Below, one piece after another: positions 45,204-58,017 of a DNA stretch of 64,000 bases (position 1 is the first letter of the stretch; each line of letters opens with the position of its first letter). This stretch comes from Albifimbria verrucaria (lineage: Eukaryota > Ascomycota > Sordariomycetes > Hypocreales > Stachybotryaceae): contig JAHREC010000030.1 in the NCBI GenBank assembly GCA_020081605.1, forward strand, positions 1,488,001 through 1,552,000. The letters run 5' to 3'. Position numbers and translations under genes: made by a program. A model generated the notes under the pieces. It saw only the letters and a program-made list of their open reading frames with translations, did not search any database and had not been told where the DNA came from.

Positions 45204-48164
45204 AACTGTCGGCTTAGATCTATCATTACTACGGTTACCAAGTCTTTCTGTCCATGGTCACAACTCGGTTTATTTCCAAACGTGGGATATGAAAATGATG
45301 TTTTCACGTTTCCGTCGCGAGGCTGCTGTAGAATAGGCAGACTGGCTGGTGTGTCGTCCACCGTGGGGCTGGGGAGACGACGAATAGTTTCAGCACAAGT
45401 AACCAATTTCTACAGCCACTAGTATACACTTACCCGTCCTAAGCTTCTGTACGACGGATACAATCAAGTATGTATTTGATAGTGAGCTGAAAAATTGAAA
45501 TGCATATAACCAGGTGGTGAGCGGGAATTGTTATATGGGTACTCCTGACGTTTTATGCCCAGTCAAGCTTCCTTTGCCATTAGTTGTACACTTATAGGGT
45601 AGGCTCGGCAGTGGCCGTATGTGGATGGAGTGCAGGAGGTCTGAAAGTATCGTGTTGTGCTCCACATGGGTGGTCGCACGTCCTTACGGAGGAGTGGGAG
45701 TGGGGCTTTGTTTTCCAGAGCTGAGAGGCCCTCTAGCTAAGGGGACAAGGGTCGTCGTCTCCTTATTACTCACCCAAGTTGGCGAATTCCATCTCGGCGG
45801 AACCCACCAAAGGCAATCGGTCATACTGTACGATGGACTTCATGGAGCTCTTCCATACCCAAGGCAAGGTAGTCGGTCAACGCAATGTTGAGGTACCCTG
45901 TTTTGGTCTCATACACGAAATCTGGACCAAAAAACGCAATCTCATCTGATTCCGCTATGAGGCATTTTAATACCTCTTCTAAGGTCGGAAGGACCGCCAT
46001 GATGAGCAACAATTGGCAGTCCTGGACTTCTTGACCCGCCACATCCATCATTGGGTCCGCGATGCTGCAGGATATGCAAAAATGGCGACAGTTCCTCCTC
46101 GTTGCAGCTTACAATGTCCCTCAGTCAAACATTGTTGTCGTCACACCGACCTCCGCCTGCTGTAGGTGTGCAAATGGGTGCCAGGCGTGGCTCGCTTTGG
46201 TTATCGCTTGCCTGCAGGATAGTCATATCCAATATCCCACGTCTATAGATCATGGGTTGCGATGCATGGAAGTCACGTACGTTGAAGGGCCGTCAAACTG
46301 CGCAACACAGGGCGCCCGATTTTATTAGAAAGATTTGTCCCCATCAATTGGCCCAGTAAGTGCTACACACCTCTGAGGTAGTATCTGTCTGCGTTGGCAG
46401 AGCAATAACAGATTCACATCGCCATAAAAACATAAGACAACGATGAGTACCTTTGCAAGGTATGGAGAAGGTACTTTGTCCGACCTATCCCTGCGGCATA
46501 GCCCCCATTAAGATAATATTCATTCATTAATTTCTCAAAGCATGACTTCCACCAAAGAAGCTAAAAATATATTTCAAGCAGTTACAAAAAACATGGCATG
46601 GCAGTTCGCTTCAATACACAATTCAATGGCCACGCGGCGCACTTTATGCCATCGGAAACCCCGACTGGGTGGGAGAATGTGCGTTCTGTTGCAGAGACCA
46701 AATATTTGAATTCATACAATGCAAGAATGAGCTTAATTAGGTGGACTCCACCCTCCACAACCCCAAAAAAAAAAGAAAGTACCACAGGAGGCAGACATTA
46801 TGCAGACCTAGCACAGGTAACTCGACGAATAGTCAATGAAGTATCCAGTAATAAACGACTTGATGTATGATAAGTTTATGATAACATAGTAATCAATATT
46901 TCAAAAATAAATATATAGTCTTCAACGTTTCTTACAAGTAAATCACTTTATCCGAATGGAAATTGCGAGGTAGTTGATACCTTTGTTTCCGTACTGTATC
47001 TAGATCAGCCTATTATAAGATACGGGTTCCAGGGTCTAAATTGTTCGACGGTCTAGATATTGCGCCTCAGGACTCGAGTTGACCCCAGTGACCAGCTTTA
47101 GAAAGCAATACCTGGGCCTAATAAATAAGTTGAAGGAGTCTAATTTAGTGAAGAGGATTAATTAGTTCCAGCAAATATCTCCAAACTCTAATATCACATG
47201 AATATCCAGCTGGTAATTTAGAATGATTATTCCTGAGCCAGATAATAAGCGACCTACGTTGAGTTGAAACAGGTGCTGATCGGGCAGTATCTTTCCAAAT
47301 CTGATCTCGTACAATTAGGAAACTTGTCTTCCATTGCTATATGTGATTAATGTGCTGGTTGACAGTGTCGCTTTCTGGATCATAATTTGGTATATCGCAT
47401 ACAGCATGACAATCCAGACTCTTCAACCGCCGTCATAATACATCCTTCAACCGTGAGATGCCATTTTTGTTCTCAGCAAATACAAATTTCGTGACGGGGA
47501 AAATTCTTGCAACAGTCAAATATGGCATAGGCTCGATCATCGCACAAGGGGCTGAGTAGTTTTGATTAGATCCCATTCACTACCCAGCTCATTTAGCGGA
47601 CTCAGTGTCGCAAGATTTTCCCCATGCACTCCCGAGACATCCTATATACTGAGATGTCTGGAATTGTCTGTTTCTTGCCTCTTCACTCTGGTGCAATATA
47701 TCACGGGCTCTGACTAGCTTGACGGAAACTCCCGGCTTGAGACAATATCTTAAGATATCTTCCGGGCCCTTGCAGTTAATCTCACGTTTCATAAACTCCA
47801 TAGCTCCCAAGTTGGACTTAATACGCCTTCAAATACGCTATAAGGCCGCTCGCTGTCTCCACATGACGCTAAGGCGTTGGTTGCAATGCCCGTGGTAAAT
47901 TTATAACCTAAGACACACTATCACCGCTTTCGTTTACAGTCATATATCCGATGATCCCCGGAGTTTATTTCGGCGCACGTGTCATACTTATAAATGTTCA
48001 CTATCCTAAGCATCCTTATGATTGATTTCTTCGGCTATATAAAGCAAGGCTTACTGGCTTGGAAGACACCCCCATTCTCACTCTCCGACTCAAACATCAA
48101 ACATATAACATAATTCTCAAATCCCCATCAGATTTGATTTCTGATATTTATCTATATACCGAAG
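45204..48164. other. Large gene-poor spacer
   Basis: About 3 kb. Short frames on both strands (for example minus 45821-46051, MAVLPTLEEVLKCLIAESDE) look partly protein-like but cannot be extended to a recognised family. They may be remnants of a decayed gene. The right end contains the promoter of the alpha/beta hydrolase, with a TATATAAAG-like stretch near 48036. Confidence 0.45.
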
Positions 48165-49031
48165 ATGTCTGACACAGAGACAAGACGATTTCAACTTGCC
48201 TCCGATATCATAATCAATGTTATTATATCAAGACCACTCCAGTCGAACCGCATAACTCAAAGTCCTGTTATTATCTTCTTGCACTTTTGGGGTGGCTCGC
48301 ATCAGACTTGGTCGCACGTCAACCCTATTATGTCATGTCACTATACCACTGTGGCTATCGATTTCCGCGGCTGGGGAGAATCTGTGGGCCCTGCAAGAGC
48401 TGATGCCTACTCCATCTCCCATCTGGCCGATGATGTGGAGGCGATAATAGATGCGCTCGCAATCCCAAGTGCTGTCGTTATCGTGGGTCTATCCATGGGA
48501 GCCAAGACGGCCCAGCTTGTGGCCGGCCGGGGCACATTAAGGTCCCTTGCTGGCTTGGTGCTTATTAGTCCTGCGCCACCGACGCCATTAGTCTTACCGC
48601 CGGATATGCAAGATCAGCAGCTTCATGCATATGATAATGCGAGCTCGGCTCGATTTGTCGCAGAAAATGTGTTGACAGCCACACCGCTCCAGGCGGATGA
48701 CAAGTCCTTGATAGTTACAGACATGCTACGTGGAAGCCAGTGGGCACGCATGGCATGGCCAGTATACGCTATGGGTGAAGATATTTCGACAGAGACAAGA
48801 AAAATTCAGGTTCCAGTCCTAGTGATTGCTGCAGCGAAAGATATGATTGAGCCACTAGAGAGAGTGCAGAGGGAGGTCTTGCATAATATTCCCGGAGCGC
48901 AATTAACTATATTATCGAATTCGGGACACTTGTCCCCTTTCGATCAGCCTGTAGATTTGGCAAGCTCGATAACAGGATTTATTCAACGCTTGAATGTTTC
49001 CTTTGCTATTAGTCGTGGGAAACCTGTTTGA
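48165..49031 (+). CDS. Alpha/beta hydrolase
   Basis: A 288-residue cytosolic alpha/beta hydrolase with the full triad: nucleophile Ser in VGLSMGAKTAQ, Asp in VIAAAKDMIEP and His in SNSGHLSPFDQP. The oxyanion segment is FLHFWGGSHQTWSHV, and DFRGWGESVGP follows. The fold resembles bacterial and fungal esterase/haloperoxidase-like hydrolases. No signal peptide, no intron, frame intact. Substrate unknown. Flanks are gene-poor, so context gives no role. Confidence 0.88.
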   Translation: MSDTETRRFQLASDIIINVIISRPLQSNRITQSPVIIFLHFWGGSHQTWSHVNPIMSCHYTTVAIDFRGWGESVGPARADAYSISHLADDVEAIIDALAIPSAVVIVGLSMGAKTAQLVAGRGTLRSLAGLVLISPAPPTPLVLPPDMQDQQLHAYDNASSARFVAENVLTATPLQADDKSLIVTDMLRGSQWARMAWPVYAMGEDISTETRKIQVPVLVIAAAKDMIEPLERVQREVLHNIPGAQLTILSNSGHLSPFDQPVDLASSITGFIQRLNVSFAISRGKPV

Positions 49032-50124
49032 TAGCCCTCAATTTGAGTAATAATGAGGAAGGCAAAGGCGAAGGAAAGGGAGAAAAGAATAAATAAAAGA
49101 ATGTTCTATGAACACGCAGTAATGGTTTTTGTTTGGTTTTTCATTACAAATCTATCATGTCTAACCCTAGTGGACCCCTTCGGCCTGGCCTTATAGGTGA
49201 CAGTGCTTATGTTGCGACCAAAAATTATATCCATCCAGGGAAGCAAGTCTGGAATCTTGTGTTACTGCAGGGGTTGTACGGTCAACAATATCGCTTACAT
49301 CTACATTGTAGTCCTCAAACAGTTGTGGGTGGACTTGATGTCGTGATCAGCGCATTCGAGCGCCCCAGCGGATTCCTCAATCCTTGACAGTGATCAAAGC
49401 TGAGTCGTACAGGCTGATAATGTTAAAACCCAATGTAGTTTCAAAGCACACCCTTTTGGGGTAAGATCATAGTTTGGACCAATAATGCTAGGGATAACTT
49501 CAAGATTTTCTGGCGTACAATACAAATAGAGAAGATTGACCATTGCCTTTCTCGTATAATAATTTTACATACAAGATACGTATATGATGTTTTCAATGCC
49601 ATAACAATTACTGTCGAGGGTCGTATCTCAAGGAATACCTATCAGTAAACTGAGGTTGTTTCTAATATTGTGATATCGTCTTTATCTGCTTTTACATGAT
49701 CTTTTCAACTTCGACAAGGCCAGCCAGAAGATTTACTACATACGTGCTCCGAGTTCGCTAATTGGAGTACCCAGCTTCTGTAATCTAACGAAAACGAAAT
49801 ACCGAAGCACTTGTTTGGAAAGGTTTCATTCGTAGCATTCATTACTGTCGTACTGCAAGGGTAGCCAAAGTAATACATGGATTGATGGGAAAACCGCATT
49901 ATACGATTATGAATTCGCAATCTATCACTACTAAATGGGGTGAGCTACAAAAGCGACGTCGCTCGAGGTCATGTAAGCCCTAGATTGACGTATTGCAGAA
50001 GAAGCGGCTGATTGGCTCGTGTCAGCTGGATCCTGACGTGAAGCTATAAACACGCCTGATGGACGATTGTAAGGTGTTCGAGCGATCGTGATACTTGGCG
50101 ACCAAGTACAATTTCTTATACGAG
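49032..50124. other. Intergenic between convergent genes
   Basis: About 1.1 kb, A+T-rich; short open frames only. Confidence 0.5.
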
Positions 50125-51298
50125 CTACAACTGAACCTTCTCATCAGATCTGTCATCGCCGCTGCGAGCTACCTGTTCTGGATGTAGCCAGGCTTCTGCA
50201 TCGCCAAAGCGTTGAGCTACTGTCCCTGCACTGCCGGGGTTCTGGTAGCCCCTAGCAAGTTGTCTCTGATAGCTGATCTTGCGCAGTCGCTGACTTTCCG
50301 CCTGCGTCAACCATACATACGCCTCCACTGCTGCGGCATGCACCAGGATTGCTAGCCAACCAGCAGCAGCGAACGTGGTCATGAGGGCTGCGTTGGACTG
50401 TCCTGGATCTGACGGGTTCACGATGCCCTTGACCAAGACATATATGGTGCTCTCTTGGGATGACTCAAGTCCTACACAGTTCGGATATGAGGTTTCAAAG
50501 TTGTCTAGGGTGTCCTGAGTGAATGTGCCCGTGCCGAAGCGTTGATCTGAAAAGTAGATGTAACGAAGCTCGGCACATGAAACGCTAACGTACTTTGATG
50601 CGGCAGGCCAATGTGACACAATGGAAGCCATAGGAAGCTGTATAAGTCGAAGGGTGACGATGAAACCGAGATATGACCAGGACCGGAGCATCCAAGCTCG
50701 GTGTAGATCCAACTGGGCCCTGCGGATGTTATAAACTGCTAACGCAAGTGTGATGGTGGTAGCGAGACTGATGGTGCCCATTAAAGTCCGCGTGGCAAGG
50801 TCACCTCCCATAGCGGTCTCGGTGAGGATCAGGGCACCAATGTTCCCGACAAAGGCGAGTGTGATGGCTATATAACCAGCAGTGCGATGGTACAAGACAA
50901 ATCGACGAGTAGCAGGCATAAACTGGAAGACCGCGATGAGCCCAGCGGGTAAGGAGGTAGATAGATGCATAATCATGCCCACACGGTATCGAGTGAAGCG
51001 GACAACCCAGTAGCAGGCTGCCGCCATACCGGAGCTGCCATCACTGGCAGGCACTGGTGGGCAGAAGCGGCCATCAATATCAAGATATTGTAGGCGGGCG
51101 AGGATGAAGCCTACAAGAGCACCTCCAAAAAGGAACCCTAAAGGACAGTTAGCAGGATGGTGACAGGAGGAACCACATAAGCCATTGGATTGTCTGACAG
51201 GAGATGAATGCATAGCCTTTGGTAAACCCCAAGAAGTTATGGAACTTCTTGAAACCAGACGCAATGGCATTGACGGGCTTCGGGCTTGACTCAGTCAT
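50125..51298 (-). CDS. DUF2306-type multi-pass membrane protein
   Basis: A predicted integral membrane protein with about seven hydrophobic segments. The start is ATG 51298 (MTESSPKPVNAIASGFKKFH). One intron begins in the codon after GYAFIS and ends before FLFGGALVGFILARLQYLD. Segments typical of the DUF2306 family follow: HLSTSLPAGLIAVFQFMPATR, then YHRTAGYIAITLAFVGNIGAL, and HRAWMLRSWSYLGFIVTLRL with the conserved HRAWMLRS. About 370 aa, frame intact. The family is of unknown function but is found in and near fungal secondary-metabolite clusters. Its upstream region carries two CGG-N2-CCG palindromes shared with the neighbouring cluster genes, which suggests it may belong to that cluster. 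Confidence 0.8.
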
Positions 51299-52125
51299 GA
51301 TAGATTCGAGTGTAGCTTATCATCTACGCAGTGAGTTGGCTCGAGTTGTGATGTGTTTCTCACTCGTTTGGTGGGACAGCGAACAGTATTTGAAAACAAA
51401 AAGCGGCCCGTGCATATGAATAGGGAAACGAGAGGGTAACGAGCAAACTTCGGAATGTTGATCAACGCAATAATCGAAGTCCCTCAGTCGGATCCGGAGA
51501 CATGTCGGTCTTCGAAGTGACTCCAGCACTGACTGCAGACGCCACATTTAACCAGGGAGTGGGGTGTCTGTGACGAGAAGGCTTATGCATTTATCCCCTT
51601 GTCCATGCGATCAGCACGTTGCAGAAGCGCGGGCCGGAAGCTATGCAGCCGTTGCGGGCCAGGCACACCCACCCCTGAGACGATCGCAACGGGAGCTACT
51701 GTACACCCGGCCGAGTCCGGGAAATTGTCAAGAGTTAGCAATGTGTGGCATGCATGCAGCCCATGAGTGGGTCTGTAGGCCGAATTGGCTTGACCGAGAA
51801 TGTCTGTTTCTCCAAGTCGTAATTCTCAATAAGTTATACGTTACGCGTGGTTCCACTTTGCCACTTTCGTTCCCTATCCTCGTACGAGTCATGAGATCAA
51901 GAGAGGTCATGCCCGACGATCAAAGCATCAAGATTCAGCACAAGGTGTCAAGGCCTCGTAAGAATCCAGTTTAACCTTGAGGTATTACGTATTATTTACA
52001 TGGGGCGGATCCGGTGTTAAGAACGTTAAGTTGATTGAATTGCAAATGGAAGTTAATCGAGTAGCTTAGTGAAACTATGGCAAGAGAAATCATTGACTAT
52101 GGGTTCTCATACTAGAGATTGATGG
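51299..52125. promoter_or_regulatory. Upstream region of the DUF2306 gene, with two CGGATCCG palindromes
   Basis: About 830 bases between the DUF2306 5' end and the 3' end of the FAD monooxygenase. CGGATCCG occurs at 51489-51496 and 52006-52013. A frame at 51564-51974 has no recognised feature. Confidence 0.45.
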
Positions 52126-53429
52126 TTACTTCCACCAAAGAACCATCCTATATACTAAATAGAATGCATTCACTAGTAACTTGACCATGGGGACAGCAAA
52201 GGAAGGCATGTCGTTCCGAGTTACGGCGACGACGTATTTCTCAATAGTTGCCGAGGGAGCGTTTGGTGTGAAGAGCATCAACCGCATGGCTTCCTCCGTC
52301 ATGGTTGCCGACCTATAGGCGCGTTCTCGCATCGACTTCTCATAAGTGCTGATACTCTGACCAAGTAGCTGTCGGCTCCATCCACGTCTGACTGTCTCGG
52401 AAATGGCCTGCGCAAGGCCGATGGCATCGCCCATTGCGGCATTTACGCCCTCACCAACGAATGGGCAGATGACATGCGCAGCATCGCCAAGGAGTGTGAC
52501 ACCTGGTTTGGACTCCCAAGAAAGGCCGGTAGGTAGCATCACGAGACTCCGAGGCCAGACTTTGGTTTCATCAAAGCTGGCGATGAGTTCCCTTAACTCT
52601 GGAGCCCAGTCTTTGAACTCTTCAAGCAGAGCTACCTTGACGGCCTTGGGGTTGTGAACATCGAAACCAGATGCCGTCATCCAATTGTCGGGCTTCACCG
52701 CCCAGACGCTAATGTAGATGGCACCAGAGCCCAGCTGCTGGCCCATGACGACCTTGCCATCAGAGAATGCGAACAGGCTTCCACGGTTCACGAGCCTGCT
52801 CATTAGTGGCCTGTTCAGGGCAGCATCTGGACAAAGCATGTTCCAGCCACCGACGCCGCTGTAAAATGGCCGTTGTTTTGTGAGCAGCGGCCTCACCACG
52901 CTGTACGATCCGTCTGCGCCTACAACGAGGTCATAAGGACCCTGCGTCGTGCCGTCTGTAAAGTGCAGGGTAGAAATGCCATTGTCCTCGGCCTGTTCCA
53001 CTCTGGATATTTGCTTGCCCCAGACAACAGTGCCTTTGGCCAAACTACTCAGGAGAAGCTGTCGAAGCTGCAGCCTATCGACCTCGGGCTTCCCTGAGCG
53101 AGCCAGCTCCCGTCGTTGGTGCTCCCGAGACTCAGCCAACGGCGCATGCGCTTGTCGCAGAGAACCATAGCATCACCATCCCAGCGAGCCATGGACTTGA
53201 ATTCAGGTGTGTCCACCAGGCCGGCTAGCTTGAGGGCGGCAATCCCTGTTTCATCGTGTAGGTCAAGGGTTCCGCCCTGATCTCGGTCGTGGAGTTGTGT
53301 CTCACGCTCGAAAACAGTCACTTGCAGGCTGTCTCGGCGGTCCGCCAAAAGAACCTGAAGCAAACGGGCGAGAACAGACCCCGATGGACCAGCACCAACA
53401 ATGGCAATTCGAAGAGGTTCAGCTGCCAT
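52126..53429 (-). CDS. TetX-like FAD-dependent monooxygenase (class A flavoprotein); apparent frameshift
   Basis: Hydroxylates an organic substrate using NAD(P)H and O2; in fungal clusters such enzymes tailor polyketides. The start is ATG 53429 (MAAEPLRIAIVGAGPSGSVL), with the Rossmann motif GAGPSG. Then FERETQLHDRDQGGTLDLHD, typical of the TetX subgroup, PEVDRLQLRQLLL, the DG motif LVVGADGSYSVVR and the second FAD motif GDAAHVICPFVGEGVNAAMG. The frame breaks at the + strand C run 53109-53111, one base short. No intron. About 435 aa, slightly longer than bacterial TetX. It is transcribed away from the DHA2 transporter across a 1.1 kb region with a CGGTTCCG site. Confidence 0.88.
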
Positions 53430-54541
53430 GGTGAGATGATTCGAGATTTGCAAAGTAATAAGGGATTAAGCAATGAAACTTGAATAAACACGCTAAATTG
53501 GCTGCGACACGAGGTTGCAGGATATATTGATTTGGGTTGCCATCGAGGTCACCTTGTTTGTCCACGCAGGCATCGGAGATAACAACGATACACTAATGCA
53601 TCAACTTCCCTTGCGATGCAAGTGTCGCGGCATTGAGAAATGATACAATGCCGGAAGCCAAGATTCGGGCCAAAAACAGGCCGAGCTGACATTGGCAAAT
53701 GTCGATCGATGGCGACGTAGCACTGTTCATACTCACGATGTTGCTAGATCTGATCAAGCAGAATTCGGCCTGAAAGATTCATTCTAGAGGCGATCACGAA
53801 ATCAAAGAAGCCAAACATTGAGACGTTGCAAGGAGGAAAAGGAGGGTGTGTGGTGGAATGTGGCTTGCATATTGCAAATGGCGTAATTTTTCGCCAAGAA
53901 AAGCGCCTCTTCTTTCTCGCTACGTAAGTTTCCCATCACTCCGTACACGTGGCAGAGGATTACCAAGCATGCGCGGAAGACCCTTAGGCTGTATCCTAGT
54001 ATCTTCAGGCAGGCTGATCTCGAAATGAGTTGTGACCAAGGAAGCTGGTGGCCTATGCCAAGACTCCCTATTGGATGCATGTTATGACGGAAGTTACCTT
54101 TCAGCCGGTTCCGACCTTCGCGAATAGGAAGGTTCAAGTATGCAACTAGATGGTGGGAGGGACTCATCGTAACGGTCTATCGTTGCCTATTACATCGAGC
54201 GTTGGGGAGAATCTCCTGGCCCCCAATTCCGCACAGACGACGACGATCTTCGGAGGCCTGCCGTTGCCATCAGCCAATGGCTATTCAAAGACAAATTTGA
54301 CTACAATTCGATATGTTCCGTGCTTCATCGTCTGTTGGTCGTTTGTCATCTCACGCCATACCCCACGTCGTGATAACGGAGTGCTCGTCTAAGCTGCTAG
54401 CTGTGCCTCTATTCACTCTTCTAACACCAAGCTTTCTTTAAGCACTCATTTGACCAGGCAAGAGGCATTCACTGGCACATTTATGTAGCGAATACTCTAC
54501 ACTAGGAATCATCAACAAAACTATTCAAAGCGCACAAGACG
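53430..54541. promoter_or_regulatory. Divergent promoter between the FAD monooxygenase and the DHA2 transporter
   Basis: 1.1 kb shared promoter. It contains CGGTTCCG at 54106-54113 and a looser CGG-N7-CCG near 54249-54263. Short open frames are unsupported. Confidence 0.5.
54106..54113. promoter_or_regulatory. CGGTTCCG palindromic site in the monooxygenase/MFS promoter
   Basis: CGG-N2-CCG inverted triplets fit the site type bound by Zn2Cys6 dimers. The same double-stranded 8-mer occurs at 58964-58971 and 59320-59327 upstream of the PKS, and once in the coding part of this MFS gene (54757-54764). Confidence 0.45.
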
Positions 54542-56295
54542 ATGGCTTCCAATAATACTATAGCTCCTCACCAGGAGAAATCACAGCCGGGGGCTGGAGT
54601 GGTATCGTCAGAGTCGGCCCAAAATACGTCTGGACCATCCTCGGAGATTAGGTCCTTGGCTGGTGTCGAAAACGAGCCAGCAGACTTTAAGGCAGACAAG
54701 AGATTCTGGCTTGCTCTTCTGCCTATCCTCATCCTAGCCGCTATGGTCTCGCTTGACGGAACCGCCGTGACCGTGGCCTTGCCAGTAAGCAGCCTTGACC
54801 ATTTCACACGAGCGACATTGACTAACTACCATTCAAGGCACTGGCCAACGACCTGAACGGTTCTGCCATTGAGGCTTTCTGGACGGGGACAAGTTTCCTC
54901 CTAAGCTGTGCCGTGCTCCAGCTTCCCACAGCAGCATGGTCGACCATGTTTGGCCGTGTCCCCGTGCTCATGGCATGCGCTTTGCTGTTCCTTGTTGGAG
55001 TAATTGTCGCTGCTGTCGCCCAAGACTTCACCGTTATTTTCGTCGGCCGCGCCATCCAGGGCATTGGGGAGGTGGCATCATTCTTCTCAATGACATTATC
55101 ATTACTGACCTCGTACCCATGCGTCAGCGTGGCAAGTACTTTGGGGTGGTTGGCGGCATTTGGGCCTTTGGCACTGTCACAGGTCCCGTTGTCGGCGGTG
55201 CGTTCGCCTATCGTGCTACGTGGAGGGGTATCTTTTGGATGCTTGTGCCCTTTGCCGCCATTGTCTTCTTCGTCATTCCGCTTACACTGCGCTTGTCCAA
55301 GCCGCCCGGAGCTTTGAAAGATAAGCTCAAGACATTCGATTGGTTTGGCAGCGTATTCTTCGTCGGTGCTGCAACTTGCACTCTCATCCCACTCACCTGG
55401 GGCGGAGTTCAGTATGAGTGGAACGACTGGCGGACCTTGTTCCCTCTTATTCTCGGTGTGCTCTCGCTGCTTGCGTTTGGGCTTTACGAGACTTACGTTG
55501 CGGGCGAGCCTATCATGACCATGAGTCTTTTGCGCAGTTACGAGATGCTATACAGCTTATGGTCAGGTGTCATTAATGCCGCCATAGTTTACGGAGCCTT
55601 GTATTTCCTGCCTCTCTATTTTGAGGCAGTTCAGGGCTACAGTCCCATCTTGGCAGGCGTCGCTTTATTCCCGGCTACGTTCACCTTGGCCCCCATGTCC
55701 ATGGTAGCTGGCGTGATCATCTCCAATCGAGGCGAGTACCGCTGGGTAACGTGGATTGGATGGTTTCTGAGTACTCTCGGCCTTGGGGTTATGATCCTCT
55801 TGGACGTTGACACCACAATTCCTCAGTGGCTCTTCCTGACCATCATAATGGGTATCGGCCAGGGCCTTCTTTACACCTCGTTGGCCATTGTCAACCAAGC
55901 GGCTGCGCCAGACAAGCTCATGGCACACGCCATTTCAATGTTCATTTTGCACGCATGCTCGGTCAGGCTCTCGGTGTCGCCATTTCAGGGTCATTTTCCA
56001 AAACCAAATGCGTACCAACTTGCTTGCGACAGAGACACTGGCCGGCCGAGCTGCCCAGTACAGTCGGGATGCAAGTGCAATCGTATCAACGATCCAATCC
56101 ATGCCCGAATCCCTGGAGAAGACTGAACTTGTTCGGGCATATGCAAACTCCTTAAAGATTGTGTGGGCTGCCATGTGCGCGATGAGTGGTGTCGCGCTGA
56201 TTGGAAGCCTCTTCGTCAAGCATATCAGCCTTGATAGAGCACATGAGACGGAACAGGGCATTCGACAAGAAGTGAAAGAAACCAACAGATCATGA
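54542..56295 (+). CDS. MFS exporter, DHA2 type (14-helix, TRI12-like group); three apparent frameshifts
   Basis: A plasma-membrane efflux pump, probably exporting the cluster product. A hydrophilic N-terminus precedes helix 1 (WLALLPILILAAMVSLDGTA). Intron 54785-54837 follows TVALP. Then ALANDLNGSAIEAFWTGTSF, FVGRAIQGIG and, in the next frame, IITDLVPMRQRGKYFGVVGG and GPVVGGAFAYRATWRGIFWM (motif C region), both hallmarks of DHA2 drug exporters. Frame breaks lie at the G run 55066-55069 and the T runs 55945-55948 and 55994-55997, each one base short; the last two sit 49 bases apart, with conserved protein between them. The tail SLFVKHISLDRAHE ends at 56295. It is divergent from the FAD monooxygenase. 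Confidence 0.88.
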
Positions 56296-56920
56296 AGAGT
56301 GATATTGGTGAGCGAGACCTGATGATATAATGAGATTACCGTGCACGTATGGCGCTGTGGGACTAGCGGAAGGGCCTAGGTATGGGATTTCAAGACGAGG
56401 GTACAATTTAAAATCCAACTCACCAATATAAATGTCTCAATCATCGTGACTCCATTTTTTCTGCTCTAACTAACTCTACTTATACACTGACAGCACGGAA
56501 GATGCTCACAGGTGTTGATGCCTAACGAATCGAACAACTATGTGCGGGTGTGAAGGCATCATCCGTATGGCCCGCAGACTAGACATGGAGGCCGCTCAAA
56601 TATGATATCTACCATGCGAGCTACAGCTCTGTTTCAAGTTCCAACACGGGGCTTGTACAACATTGTCTATGGGAGTGAAATAAAAATCAAGTTTGCTACA
56701 GCATGAGAAGTACCAATGTCCCACATTGTCTATATCAACCACGATGGAGAATAAATTATGGCAGAATATACTGCCGACAGAGAATTGCGGATGCACGCAT
56801 GTATGTATAGAAGTCTTATAGATGTTGTATTATATCGAATCATCTACCTTTCATCTTGAAGGCTATATCAGAACTACCTGACACGAAAAAATAGGACACA
56901 AAAAGACACCTGTGGCTTAA
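56296..56920. other. Intergenic between convergent genes
   Basis: About 620 bases between the 3' ends of the MFS and the short-chain dehydrogenase. No feature was recognised. Confidence 0.5.
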
Positions 56921-58017
56921 TCAGCGACTCAGTCCGCTACCGATTCTCTTATCCAAGCGTTGCCCTGTCGCAATCAGCTCCGCCCACAGTCTCTTAGCAA
57001 AAGCCTTCCTCCGGTGTAGAGACAAAAGGCGCAGGCCTAGTGGTGGCATAGTTAGTGGGAAGATTCAAACAGCAGTTGTCAACAAGACGCATGTTATGGA
57101 TAACACTCACTCTTGGGGCAGGTTGTCAGCAATGTAGAAACCGTTAGGCTGATCCTTATGCAAGCCGCCTCGAGCAGCCCAGAAGACGGCCCGAGCGCCA
57201 TCAGCCACATAGCGACCACGCAGAAGGCGATTCAAGTTCATAGGAATACGTAGCCAATACGGCAAGTTGTTGTCCGCACCGGTCTTCACGGTACCCGGAC
57301 AGACGTTGTTAATAACAACTCTGCCCTGATTCTCTGGCAGTCGAGATGCAAGCTGGAAGCTGAGCATGGAGACAAATAGCTTTGTATCCGGGTAGCGACG
57401 AAAGGCAGAGTAGTGATCCTGTGAAGCATAATGCTCGAGAATACTAGTCCCGCTACCTTCAGGAGGTCCCGGGATTGGTGTATGAAAGGCCTGACCCATG
57501 GACCCAACCCAAGTGATGGTGGGTTGCTGCTGGTCAATAGGTCCAGCATAATGTGTTTTCGAAGTGGACTGCAACAGTGGCAACAGAATGAGCTGAATGA
57601 TAAAGTTGGAGATGACGTTGACTTGAAAGCACAGCTCATTGCCCTCAGGCGATGTCACCCAGTGGGCAATATTGATGCCCGCACTCAAGACAACAAAATC
57701 CAGTCGATCAGTGGAGTTGAGAACCTGGTCTGCGAATGAAACGACGCTGTCGTATCGAGCAAGATCCAGACTTAGGACAGTGACCTTGGCTTTCGGGTTG
57801 TTCTTGATCACCTCGCGGTCACCAAGGAGATCCAGCCTGGTAGAGCCCCCTTCTGAAGGTCCCGAGCGCCTATGATGAGGTGCTCGAGGCCTTTACGCAG
57901 GAGCTGATAGGAGAGCTCCAGCCCAATGCCAGCAGTTGCACCCGTGACAACAGCTGTTTGACCGGCAAGACTGAGGCCCTCAGGCAACTCCGGGATGGTG
58001 GCTTGGTAGAAAGGCAT
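56921..58017 (-). CDS. Short-chain dehydrogenase/reductase; two apparent frame breaks
   Basis: An NAD(P)-dependent oxidoreductase of the SDR superfamily, likely acting on a ketone or alcohol of the cluster product. The start is ATG 58017 (MPFYQATIPELPEGLSLAGQ). Cofactor motif VVTGATAGIGLELSYQLL, then VLSLDLARYDSV, FVVLSAGINIAHW and the catalytic YxxxK as RRYPDTKLFVSML; NNVCPGTVKTG follows. Intron 57038-57110 follows NLPQ. The frame breaks at the + strand C run 57846-57850 (one base short) and near 57009-57010, where two bases appear missing before the conserved KAFAKRLWAELIA. Length after joining is about 340 aa. Its family resembles retinol-dehydrogenase-like fungal SDRs found in clusters. 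Confidence 0.85.

Noticed and set aside
54757..54764. CGGAACCG in the first exon of the DHA2 transporter as a regulatory site
   Set aside because: It encodes the conserved DGTA motif after helix 1, so its presence can be explained by the protein; it was not counted among the intergenic sites.
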